Notes under the pieces: model-generated
The model's input: only the letters and a program-made list of their open reading frames with translations
Database searches by the model: none
Told to the model about the DNA's origin: nothing
Program-made: the position numbers and the translations under genes
Assembly: GCF_001015055.1 (NCBI RefSeq)
Contig: NZ_BBWZ01000008.1
Span: 62,001 to 126,000 of the forward strand
Origin: Aneurinibacillus tyrosinisolvens
Lineage (GTDB): Bacteria > Bacillota > Bacilli > Aneurinibacillales > Aneurinibacillaceae
Length of the DNA stretch: 64,000 nt
Direction of reading: 5' to 3'
In this document: positions 25,111 to 33,395 of the stretch, piece by piece
Layout: every line of letters begins with the position of its first letter
Position numbering within the stretch: position 1 is the stretch's first letter

Positions 25111-28100
25111 GTGAGTGGAATGATTGAAACGATGGAACCACAGGAGGGTTTGCACAGTAGAACCGTACCTGTTTCTGCCGGCGTGATGTACCGCCGGCTT
25201 GAGGTATTTGCCGGACAACTTGCAAAGGCCGGTGATACAAGAAATCAAGCGAGGGCGGAACAGCTCCTTGATAAGCTGCGCAAAAAGGAATACACGGTTG
25301 CATTCTGCGGCCATTTCTCGGCAGGAAAATCGAGCATGATTAATGCGTTAATGGGAAGTGAGGTGCTGCCTTCCAGCCCAATCCCAACAAGCGCGAATGT
25401 CGTCAAAATTAAAACGGGGAAAAAAGGCGCCCGCATCATTATGAAGGACGGGAGCGCCATTGACTTCGGGGAGGATTATGATTTAACCGAGCTGAAAAAG
25501 TATGCGGTAAACGGAAACGAAGTTGAGACGATTGAGGTGTACCATCCTTCTAACCTGTTGAATATGCCGATAAGCATTATGGATACACCGGGCATTGATT
25601 CGACAGACGATGCCCATAAAGTGTCTACGGAGTCTTCGCTCCATCTTTCCGATGCGGTACTGTACGTGATGGATTACAACCACGTACAATCTGAAGTTAA
25701 TTTTCAGTTTACGAAAACGCTAAAGGACTGGGGAAAGCCTGTTTATCTCGTCATTAACCAGATTGATAAGCATGTAGATTTTGAATTGAGCTTCGAGCAG
25801 TACAGGCGCAGTGTCGAGGAAGCGTTCAGCCACTGGGATATTAAGCCGGATGGCATTTACTTTACTTCATTGAAAGATGCAGCCCATCCTGAGAATGAAT
25901 GGCAGGAGCTGCTTGCGAAACTGGGGGACATGTTTAGCCAGAAAGAATCCTTACTTGTCCCGAGCGTGATGAATTCGGCTATGTATTTAGTAGAAGAGCA
26001 CCGGAAATTTCTGCGGGAACAGACGGCCGAAGAACAGGCTGAATGCGAACGTATTTTACAGGCGTCAGGCATTGAAAACGTTCCTGAGGTATACCGCACG
26101 CTGACAGAACGGCTTGCATCCATCCAGGCCCCCGCCCGCCTAATGGAAGAGGAAGCGAAGCAGGAATTGCAGAACATCCTGGATAATGCTCCCCTTGTGC
26201 CGTTTGCAACACGCGAACTGGCCCGCCTATTTCTTGAGAGCAGGCAGCCGGGATTTAAGGTAGGATTTCTGTTTTCATCCGGCAAGACGAAAGAAGAACA
26301 GAGCAACCGCCTGGCGGCTCTATATGAAGACTTATGCGAAAAAGCTTCCGCACACCTTGAATGGCATAGCAAGGAATTGCTGCGGAAACTTCCGGAAAAG
26401 TACGGTTATGATGACACTGCTTACCAGCAGCGGGTAATGGATATGACGGTCGCTTTTTCACCTGAACTGCTCACAGACACGGTTAAGCCTGGTGCTGTAA
26501 CAAACGGGGAGTACATTCTAAACTATGCTAAAGACGTAGCGGATAAAATAAAAAGCTTATACCGGCGCGCCGCACTTACTATCGTGGATGAAGCCGTTCA
26601 TGCCATCAGAGAGAAGTCTCTCCATGAGGAGAAGGAGATTAAGCGGGAACTTGCGGCAATGGAAAAAGAAAAAGCCGCCTATGAAGCAATCTCTTCCCTC
26701 CAGGAGCAGGAGCAAAGCGCACTCCGGCGTTTGACGCTCACGCTTACCGAAGGGATAGCCGGAGAAGAAGCCGCATCCCTGCCCGGGTACGAGGAGGAAC
26801 CGGTTGAACGATTGGAGAAATCTGCTCCTGTGCTGTCCCGCACCGCGTCTGCTCGCAAAGGAATTGTGATGGAGCGGCAGGAAGAAGGGCGCAGGGATGT
26901 AAACGCTTCTTATTCTTCTGCTATTAACAAGGATTACAGGGGCCACCTTCTCAAGGCATCTTCACTGCTGCGCAGCGGGTCGGCCATGATCAAGGAAGTT
27001 CCCGGCCTGGCAGGAGCGTCCGCAGCGATGCATGCGCGTGCGGAAAGGCTGGAGCAGAACCGGTTCACCGTTGCCTTATTCGGGGCGTTCAGTGCCGGAA
27101 AATCTTCATTTGCCAATTCTCTGATGGGAGATTTAATTCTGCCTGTGTCACCGAACCCGACAACGGCGGCGATTAATAAAATTCTTCCGCCGGATGATAA
27201 CAATCCGCATGGAAGCGTAAGGGTACGATTAAAAAATCATAAGGATGTTACGGACGATGTCATCCAATCGCTTGAAGTGTTCGAATTAACAGGGCAAACG
27301 GTGCAGGATGCCATTAGCGAGGCGCAAAAGATCGACCCGAAAGAAATTCACCCGGCTGCGAAGCCGCATTACAGCTTTTTGCGTGCGGTGCAAAGAGGGT
27401 ATGCCGCTATTGAAGAGCAGCTTGGACAGGATTTGATCGTTGGATTGAAGGAATTCCAGGAGTTCGTGGCCCAGGAGGAAAAAGCGTGCTTTGTCGAGTG
27501 GATTGAGCTTTACTATGACTGTCCGCTAACGCAGCAGGGAATTATTCTTGTCGATACACCGGGAGCGGATTCGATCAATGCCCGTCATACGGGGGTTGCG
27601 TTTGAATACATTAAGAATGCGGATGCGGTCTTGTTCGTGACGTACTATAATCATGCATTCTCTCATGCGGACAGGGAGTTTCTCATTCAGCTTGGCCGTG
27701 TAAAAGATACGTTTGCGATGGACAAAATGTTCTTTATCGTGAACGCGGCGGATTTGGCCCATTCCCAGGAAGAATTGGACGGCGTTATCGACCATGTGAA
27801 ACAAAACCTTGCCACATGCGGCATAGCGCAGCCGAGAATTTATCCTGTTTCCAGCCAGACGGCCCTTCTGGCAAGAATGGAGGAGCGAGGCCGTTTATCC
27901 GCCTCAGCAGAACAGATTTATCGCAAACGCCTGGGAATTTCCGAGAGCGATAAGCTGCCGCATACAGAGAGAGCCTTGCGTTTCTCCGGCCTGCACTATT
28001 TTGAGGAGCAATTTATTGCCTTTACGCTGGATGAACTCACGCAAATGGCCATGCGTTCCGCGTTTGCTGAGGTATCCCGTACACTGGATACGCTAAAAGA

Positions 28101-28917
28101 ACTTATTGCTGCCGCGCATCAGGACTCGGAAACACGCAGCAGGCAGCTCAAAAAGGCGCAGCGCGAACAAGAAAACGCACTCGAAGCGATCCGGCTGCTG
28201 GATGCACAGGTAGAAATTCAAACGCTGGAGAACGAAATTAAAGAACTCGTTTATTACGTGAGACAGCGGGTAATGCTCCGCTTCAGCGAAGGCTTCCGCC
28301 ATTCGTTCAATCCATCGACACTGCAGAATGACGGGCGAAGCATACAGAAGATGCTGTCAGCCAGCCTCGATGAGTTGTCGCGTTTCTTCGCGTTTGATTT
28401 GGCCCAGGAAATGCGTGCAACCGCGCTGCGGGTGGAAAAATTCATGGCGCGTACAGGGAATAAGCTCATTGAGAAAATGAACGCGCGAATGGCGGTCGAA
28501 CAATTCGAACTGCGCCCATGGGAGCAGCCTGCCTATGAAACGCCGGAGTTCAGCAGCGCCTTTCCGGCAGGCTCCACTTCCGAACTTAAGGGGCCGCTCA
28601 GCCTGTTCAAAAATCCAAGGCATTTCTTTGAGCAGGGGGGGCAGGACAAAATGAGAGAGGAATTGGAACACCGTTACCAGGTGCCGGTCCAGGCGTATGT
28701 GGATAACAGCCAGCAGAGACTGCATGCGTTCTATGTTCCGGCCTTTACGGATCGGGTGCATGCCGAAAAAATCCGGGCGGCAAATGAAGTGCAGGAGCAC
28801 TTTGCCGGACTTCTTGCGGTGCTCGGTACACAAATCGATATCGACGGGCTGCAATCGATTCGGGAAGAACTCGTTTTACAGCTAAGCCGCACCATCGAGG
28901 AAACAAAGTTCTCCTAA
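25111..28917 (+). CDS. dynA: Double dynamin-like GTPase DynA
   Basis: A 1268-residue protein made of two fused dynamin-like units, as in Bacillus DynA, which binds and fuses membranes and protects against pore-forming attack. Unit 1 has P-loop GHFSAGKSS (67-75), a switch at MDTPGIDSTDD, and NQIDK. Unit 2 has P-loop GAFSAGKSS (658-666) and VDTPGADSINARHTG. Long helical stalk regions follow each GTPase (about 300-640 and 930-1268). Start is GTG 25111 with only a weak ribosome site; an ATG three codons on is possible. It stands alone. The conserved double P-loop makes the call safe. Confidence 0.93.
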   Translation: MSGMIETMEPQEGLHSRTVPVSAGVMYRRLEVFAGQLAKAGDTRNQARAEQLLDKLRKKEYTVAFCGHFSAGKSSMINALMGSEVLPSSPIPTSANVVKIKTGKKGARIIMKDGSAIDFGEDYDLTELKKYAVNGNEVETIEVYHPSNLLNMPISIMDTPGIDSTDDAHKVSTESSLHLSDAVLYVMDYNHVQSEVNFQFTKTLKDWGKPVYLVINQIDKHVDFELSFEQYRRSVEEAFSHWDIKPDGIYFTSLKDAAHPENEWQELLAKLGDMFSQKESLLVPSVMNSAMYLVEEHRKFLREQTAEEQAECERILQASGIENVPEVYRTLTERLASIQAPARLMEEEAKQELQNILDNAPLVPFATRELARLFLESRQPGFKVGFLFSSGKTKEEQSNRLAALYEDLCEKASAHLEWHSKELLRKLPEKYGYDDTAYQQRVMDMTVAFSPELLTDTVKPGAVTNGEYILNYAKDVADKIKSLYRRAALTIVDEAVHAIREKSLHEEKEIKRELAAMEKEKAAYEAISSLQEQEQSALRRLTLTLTEGIAGEEAASLPGYEEEPVERLEKSAPVLSRTASARKGIVMERQEEGRRDVNASYSSAINKDYRGHLLKASSLLRSGSAMIKEVPGLAGASAAMHARAERLEQNRFTVALFGAFSAGKSSFANSLMGDLILPVSPNPTTAAINKILPPDDNNPHGSVRVRLKNHKDVTDDVIQSLEVFELTGQTVQDAISEAQKIDPKEIHPAAKPHYSFLRAVQRGYAAIEEQLGQDLIVGLKEFQEFVAQEEKACFVEWIELYYDCPLTQQGIILVDTPGADSINARHTGVAFEYIKNADAVLFVTYYNHAFSHADREFLIQLGRVKDTFAMDKMFFIVNAADLAHSQEELDGVIDHVKQNLATCGIAQPRIYPVSSQTALLARMEERGRLSASAEQIYRKRLGISESDKLPHTERALRFSGLHYFEEQFIAFTLDELTQMAMRSAFAEVSRTLDTLKELIAAAHQDSETRSRQLKKAQREQENALEAIRLLDAQVEIQTLENEIKELVYYVRQRVMLRFSEGFRHSFNPSTLQNDGRSIQKMLSASLDELSRFFAFDLAQEMRATALRVEKFMARTGNKLIEKMNARMAVEQFELRPWEQPAYETPEFSSAFPAGSTSELKGPLSLFKNPRHFFEQGGQDKMREELEHRYQVPVQAYVDNSQQRLHAFYVPAFTDRVHAEKIRAANEVQEHFAGLLAVLGTQIDIDGLQSIREELVLQLSRTIEETKFS

Positions 28918-29005
28918 AATGACAATATTTCTCGCAAGCCCTCCATTTTTTTACTATAATAAAAATGGGGATGCAACAGAGTTTATTAAATGACATGGTG
29001 GGTGA

Positions 29006-29437
29006 ATGAGGATGAAAATTGTTGAAACAAATTTAGTGGGACAGGAATTTCCTTTCGACTTGCTCGACAGTGTACTGCATGAAATCGGATTTAATCGCGG
29101 CTCCATGTTCGAGTATGACTGGGCAGCCTATGACTACACACTGAAAAGCTCGAAAATCGATGAGTACATGTATCTTCGTATTTTTACCCGTGCTACAGCT
29201 GGCGTCATTGAGCGCAGCCATTGCACTGTCATGATTTCCGACGTTTTTATTACGGGTGCCAGATACCATGAAGGACTGGATTACAACAAGGAAATCGATA
29301 GGAATAGCATCGACCGTTCCCGTGAATTGGTCAGAGAAGTTGCCAACCGGCTAAAAGTAACAGAGAAAGTTGAAATCAATATGCGGGATGCAAGCGCCGC
29401 AGACTGTGAAGTGCGCAGCGGTGTTCGCCCTGTCTAA
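29006..29437 (+). CDS. YugN-like protein
   Basis: A 143-residue protein with alternating strands resembling the YugN family of bacilli (PF08868): FDLLDSVLHEIGFNRGSMFEYDWAAYDY, LRIFTRATAGVIERSHC and MISDVFITGARYHEGLDY. Function of this family is unknown to me. A GGTGGGTGA precedes two possible ATGs, 29006 and 29012. Upstream a TATAAT stands at about 28955, and a strong hairpin follows the gene, so it is probably a single-gene unit. Homology is by memory of the pattern only. Confidence 0.6.
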   Translation: MRMKIVETNLVGQEFPFDLLDSVLHEIGFNRGSMFEYDWAAYDYTLKSSKIDEYMYLRIFTRATAGVIERSHCTVMISDVFITGARYHEGLDYNKEIDRNSIDRSRELVREVANRLKVTEKVEINMRDASAADCEVRSGVRPV

Positions 29438-29451
29438 GACAAACCTCGATA

Positions 29452-29487
29452 GCAAGACCCTCCGGTGTAACAATCGGAGGGTCTTGC
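29452..29487. terminator. Strong hairpin after the YugN-like gene
   Basis: GCAAGACCCTCCG and CGGAGGGTCTTGC pair perfectly over 13 bp with a 10-nt loop. The T tract is not directly next to it but starts about 12 bases later. Confidence 0.7.
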
Positions 29488-29584
29488 TGCTGTTATTGTG
29501 TTTTTTTGTTCGAAAACTCTCCACATGACTTTTCTATTGCAGTTGACTACGATAGAAAAGAAATAGGGAAAAGGGGAGAGGGAA

Positions 29585-30055
29585 ATGAAAAAAAAGCCGG
29601 GGTTCTGCCCCGCTTTCTTACTCGTATTGCTGCTTACAATGACGGCTTGCAGCGGGGGCAGCGGGCAGGAAGAGCCCTTGGCCGCCGCTGGAATGGGGAT
29701 CGAATTGAAGCTGCCGGATCACGTCCAATCGGGTCAGAAGGCTGAATATATCGTGAACATTAGGAAGGGTGACCGCCCTGTCGCCGGTGCGCAGGTCGTC
29801 GTTAACCTTGAGATGGCTGCCATGGACCATGGAAAAAACGGATTTCGTGCCATAATGACCGAACCCGGACAATATAAAGGACAGGCAGTTCTGCCCATGG
29901 GCGGTGAATGGATTGCCTATGTAAAAGTAAAGAAAGCCGGGCAGGAACAGACAAAGAAGTTCCCCTTCAAAGCATCTGGAGATATGCTTTCTCCGCACGA
30001 GATGAAAGCGAAAGGGCTAAATGAAGACGGAGCTTTAAAGAACGCGGATTTCTAA
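29585..30055 (+). CDS. YtkA-like lipoprotein
   Basis: 156-residue exported lipoprotein. The signal peptide ends in the lipobox LTMTAC, so the mature protein is anchored at its Cys. The following beta-sandwich matches the YtkA/FixH-like fold: GQKAEYIVNIRKGDRPVAGAQ, VVNLEMAAMDHGKNG, and EPGQYKG...GGEWIAYVKV. Such proteins often sit near cytochrome or copper genes, but none is near here. GGGGAGAGGGAA precedes the ATG. A terminator follows the stop. Confidence 0.78.
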   Translation: MKKKPGFCPAFLLVLLLTMTACSGGSGQEEPLAAAGMGIELKLPDHVQSGQKAEYIVNIRKGDRPVAGAQVVVNLEMAAMDHGKNGFRAIMTEPGQYKGQAVLPMGGEWIAYVKVKKAGQEQTKKFPFKASGDMLSPHEMKAKGLNEDGALKNADF

Positions 30056-30071
30056 AGAGGAAGGGTATAGA

Positions 30072-30105
30072 AAAAGGAGCATCCCATGCAAGGGTGCCCC
30101 TTTTC
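30072..30105 (+). terminator. Terminator after the lipoprotein gene
   Basis: AAAAGG...CCTTTT arms enclose GCATCC-GGGTGC pairing (one bulge), followed by T residues. Confidence 0.65.
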
Positions 30106-30131
30106 AGTATATCCGGATCATAAAGCAGATG

Positions 30132-30380
30132 TTAAGTTAATGAACTGCTGAAAACATTAATTCCATATTCGCGGTCGAGCATCGTATCGTACGCTTTTTC
30201 GGTCCAATCGTCGTTTAAAGAAGCAGCGTTTGCTTCTTCAGCCAGCATCGGTTCAACGGCTCTTCTCTGTTGTGGCCCCCTTCTCGAAATCGGCCTGTTC
30301 ATTTCTTCCACAGGGTTTCTTGAAGAATAGCCTCCACACAACTCGATGATTTCATCCCAGTTGGCAAAACTCATTTTCAT
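30132..30380 (-). CDS. Small hypothetical protein, 82 residues
   Basis: Soluble, Arg/Glu-rich and not recognised. It has no signal, membrane segment or obvious motif; a single Cys pair is absent. GGGAGAACGA precedes ATG 30380. The gene converges on the lipoprotein gene with a terminator between. Small soluble proteins of this kind in spore-formers are often poorly conserved, so I give no function. Confidence 0.55.
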   Translation of the reverse strand: MKMSFANWDEIIELCGGYSSRNPVEEMNRPISRRGPQQRRAVEPMLAEEANAASLNDDWTEKAYDTMLDREYGINVFSSSLT

Positions 30381-30517
30381 TCGTTCTCCCTTCTTTTTGA
30401 AATCGTGGCATTGAGTTTATTATTTTGAGCAAGAAGTCGGCAGGCTGGCCTCCTCTCCGCCTATTTTCTACTCATTATATATGAAAAGCAGATTAAATCC
30501 AATCATTTTCGGAATAT

Positions 30518-30943
30518 TCATATTCCGGCAGAGGAAGGCCACTGTGAGAGAGTGAAGCTTAGGAGCGTCCGCTGCTTGCCGGATATGATTTCTAAGAACC
30601 CCATTTTCTTTTCCTGGTTTATTTCGAAGTGGTGCTTGCGGCGAAGGAGAATTTCATCTTCTTTTATTTCATGAAAAATATTTTCGTTATCATCAAAAAA
30701 TAAAATTGTTCTTGTTGTATAACATGTAGCATAGCTTCGCAGTACTGTACATGGTCCCTGGTGAATTCGATCCCATCCAAAATACCCGAGCGCCGTTTGC
30801 TGGTGCTTTTGCCGGTAAGCGGAAAGAGGGATAACAGAAATATAGATTGGCGAACTTCTCTTTTGTTCATATAATAATTGAGAAACCCGGTTCATTTCTT
30901 GTAAATCACGCGTAAGATTTATAAAGCGGATAGAAGGGGGCAT
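30518..30943 (-). CDS. Hypothetical protein
   Basis: 141 residues, start ATG 30943 behind GAGGAGC; a TTG at 30961 extends the frame but destroys the ribosome site. The protein looks soluble, with a central LGYFGWDRIHQGPC segment and the helical EIKEDEILLRRKHHFEINQEKK. No known motif. The gene is on the minus strand between the 82-residue protein and the divergent ypuI. Not recognised. Confidence 0.55.
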   Translation of the reverse strand: MPPSIRFINLTRDLQEMNRVSQLLYEQKRSSPIYISVIPLSAYRQKHQQTALGYFGWDRIHQGPCTVLRSYATCYTTRTILFFDDNENIFHEIKEDEILLRRKHHFEINQEKKMGFLEIISGKQRTLLSFTLSQWPSSAGI

Positions 30944-31081
30944 ACGGACGCAGCTCCTCAATATGTTTTTGTATTAGTATTGCCGTCCGCCTTATCTGCC
31001 AAACATATATAGATTAAGAAAGCGTGATTGAAAAGTAAGAATCTTTAAACATTGTGGACTAGCAGAAATAATACTAGGTTA

Positions 31082-31101
31082 GTTGTAACAAATTTGTTAC
31101 A
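31082..31101. promoter_or_regulatory. Perfect 20-base palindrome upstream of ypuI
   Basis: TTGTAACAAATTTGTTACAA is a perfect inverted repeat 45 bases before ATG 31147, downstream of AATAATAC (a -10-like element). The gap between minus and plus genes is otherwise free of structure. The site looks like an operator of a dimeric repressor; the T/A-rich arms do not match a regulator I can name. Confidence 0.65.
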
Positions 31102-31146
31102 ATTGCTGTAAAGGGAAGAGAAAATTTAAAGGTTGGAGGGTTTTTT

Positions 31147-31650
31147 ATGCCGGAGACGCAACTGAAAGAAATATGCGAAGAGTCTTATAACAGACTAAAA
31201 AAAGTGTGCATGGAATTAGAGAAGTTTTTAAACTCAACTACTTTGGCTGAAATCGTTAAAACCTCCCCGGACCCGGAAGAATACGAAGCCTATTACCGGA
31301 ACTATCTTTCTGATTTCCGTCATTTGCTAGTGAACGGTGAAAACGCTTACGAAAGGCTAGGCATTTGCCTGCGCCGGGCAACGTTCAATAAGGAATTTGC
31401 GGAAGAAGCGCTTTACCTTGTTTACCACACGTGCGTGAATTTGTTTTTTTACCCGAAAGGCGAAGTGTATGAAGAAGACGGGCGCAATTCATACACAGGA
31501 CGTGACGCTATTATTTTCCATAAAGAAGTCTCCCCAGAAATTAAATCCTTAACCCTTGCTTTATCCAAAGTGTTTGAATACTTGCGTGATGAACTGCAGT
31601 ATTATGAGACAGACTATGTAACGATGAAACGAATGAGCGCTGTTCATTAA
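31147..31650 (+). CDS. ypuI: YpuI family protein (DUF3907)
   Basis: 167-residue soluble, mostly helical protein matching the B. subtilis YpuI family: LSDFRHLLVNGENAYERLG, YHTCVNLFFYPKGEVYEEDGR and YTGRDAIIFHKEVSPEIK. The family's function is unknown; it is common in spore-forming bacilli. Ribosome site GGTTGGAGG lies ahead of ATG 31147. A perfect palindromic operator candidate lies upstream. It is divergent from the hypothetical minus-strand genes and ends in a terminator shared with the protease. Confidence 0.75.
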   Translation: MPETQLKEICEESYNRLKKVCMELEKFLNSTTLAEIVKTSPDPEEYEAYYRNYLSDFRHLLVNGENAYERLGICLRRATFNKEFAEEALYLVYHTCVNLFFYPKGEVYEEDGRNSYTGRDAIIFHKEVSPEIKSLTLALSKVFEYLRDELQYYETDYVTMKRMSAVH

Positions 31651-31668
31651 ACAGAACAGGCATGTAAT

Positions 31669-31707
31669 AAATCCCCTGGCTATCAAGATGATGGCCAGGG
31701 GATTTTT
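31669..31707. terminator. Bidirectional terminator between ypuI and the subtilase gene
   Basis: AATCCCCTGGC and GCCAGGGGATT form an 11-bp stem with T runs on the plus side. It lies between two convergent genes. Confidence 0.88.
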
Positions 31708-31725
31708 TGTTTTGCATAGAGAGGA

Positions 31726-33138
31726 TTACCTTAGGAAGAGGTGGCGAAGCCAGGAAAAAAATCCGCCATTTGCTACGGGTGCGGGGGGCTGCCCGGTATC
31801 CCTTGTCCGCGGGACCCCTGCCATCTCAAGCGCGCGTGATACATCGATGATCCCGTACCCGTATTGCTGATCCCAGCCTGCATCGCCTGCGTCGTGGGCG
31901 GACGTACGCATCACCTTCATTACTTGCTCATTCGTTAATGTCGGATTTGCAGAGCGGATGAGGCCCGCAAGGCCGGCCGCATGCGGGCATGCCATTGAAG
32001 TTCCGGATAGGGCAGCGTAGTCGCTCATGATATAGGTGCTTGGGATGTCGACTCCGGGGGCGGCAATATCAACCTGCGATCCGTAATTGGAGAAACTGGC
32101 ACGCTTTCCGCCGGAATCAACAGCGGCGATGCTCATCACTTCCGGATAGGCTGCCGGATAGCTTGGCTGGGCCGTATTATCGTTGCCGGATGCCGCTACC
32201 ATGACGACGTCTTTGCTGTACGCGTACCGAATGGCATCGTGCAATGCGTTCGAGGGATGGTAATTTCCCACGCTCATGTTAATAACGCTCGCCCCGTGGT
32301 CGGTTGCCCATATAATTCCCTGGGCGATGTCCAGAGAGGATCCGCTTCCATCCGCTCCGATTCCTTTTACCGCCATTATCCTACTGTTCCAGTTTATCCC
32401 CGCAACGCCTTCCCCATTGTTTGTCCGGGCGGCTATAATTCCTGCGACATGGGTGCCGTGGCCGTTGTCGTCATCCGGGTTATTGCTTCCGTTCAGTACA
32501 TTGTACCCCTGAACAAGTTTTCCCTGAAATTCAGGGTGCCGCATATCGACCCCTGTGTCGACGGTTGCAATAATGACATTAGGGCTCCCTTTATTGATAT
32601 CCCAGCCTCTTTCCGCATTAATCATCGGCATGTTCCATTGATAATTTGGGTACAGAGTGTCGTTAGGAACCGTATTTGGCAGAAGGAGGAAGTTAGGCTC
32701 CGCAAAAACAACGTCTTTTCTCTTTGAGAAAAAGGAGATTAAGTCATCTGTGGACCGGGTATTTGATTTGAAAATAAAGGTATTGTTGTGCCGGTCTTTG
32801 TCCCAGCCGTCGATTTGCCGCAGAATGGACGCGAGTTCATCCGCCGAAGGGGAGTGGTTAAACTTTACGGTTACTTCCCGCTTCATATAATGGCTTTTGC
32901 TTTTGCTGTTATGGTGGATTGTAACAATGTGATCGCTGTTATCGAGCTTATTCCGGGCTTCATCGACCTGCCTGATATTGTTTATTTTCGTAAAGTTCGC
33001 CTTTACCTGTGTTCCCTGAGCCGCCGGGGGTGCTGTTCTGGGCGATGGCGCCTGCCCTCTTTCCGGTCTGCCAAAAAAGGCGAAAAGTGCAAACAGGACA
33101 ACAAGCCCTCCCGCCCCATACTTTATAAACCTGTTCAT
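31726..33138 (-). CDS. S8 family serine protease (subtilisin-like), membrane-anchored
   Basis: 470-residue secreted protease. An N-terminal hydrophobic segment (7-23) may be a signal anchor; a propeptide-like region follows (about 60-150). The catalytic triad is Asp194 (VDTGVD), His227 (NGHGTHVAG) and Ser381 (SGTSMACPH), with the oxyanion Asn in AASGND. The C terminus has a Pro-rich stretch and ends FFSWLRHLFLR. It sits alone, divergent from acsA. Processing of the propeptide, as in other subtilases, is likely, but not shown. Confidence 0.9.
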   Translation of the reverse strand: MNRFIKYGAGGLVVLFALFAFFGRPERGQAPSPRTAPPAAQGTQVKANFTKINNIRQVDEARNKLDNSDHIVTIHHNSKSKSHYMKREVTVKFNHSPSADELASILRQIDGWDKDRHNNTFIFKSNTRSTDDLISFFSKRKDVVFAEPNFLLLPNTVPNDTLYPNYQWNMPMINAERGWDINKGSPNVIIATVDTGVDMRHPEFQGKLVQGYNVLNGSNNPDDDNGHGTHVAGIIAARTNNGEGVAGINWNSRIMAVKGIGADGSGSSLDIAQGIIWATDHGASVINMSVGNYHPSNALHDAIRYAYSKDVVMVAASGNDNTAQPSYPAAYPEVMSIAAVDSGGKRASFSNYGSQVDIAAPGVDIPSTYIMSDYAALSGTSMACPHAAGLAGLIRSANPTLTNEQVMKVMRTSAHDAGDAGWDQQYGYGIIDVSRALEMAGVPRTRDTGQPPAPVANGGFFSWLRHLFLR

Positions 33139-33395
33139 CTGATTTCCTCCTGGCCCTTATGTCTGTATAGTTATAGAGTTTCAATGGCGGAACAATTGTA
33201 TGAAAGGTTATTTTTTACATGCCTGTTTCTGCAGGCGGCTTCTGTTTTAAAAAAATCGAAAAAAATTATAATCTTTTGAAGGTAATACACATTTCCTGTC
33301 GAAATAATCGTATAATGTGTTGTATAACAATTCTCTTTACTGACAAACAGAATTCCCACAGAAGGAATGGAAAACATTAGGATGGAGGTAGGGCA

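Noticed and set aside
25111-28917. Two separate dynamin genes fused by assembly
   Set aside because: A single uninterrupted frame with both GTPase units matches the known DynA architecture of bacilli.
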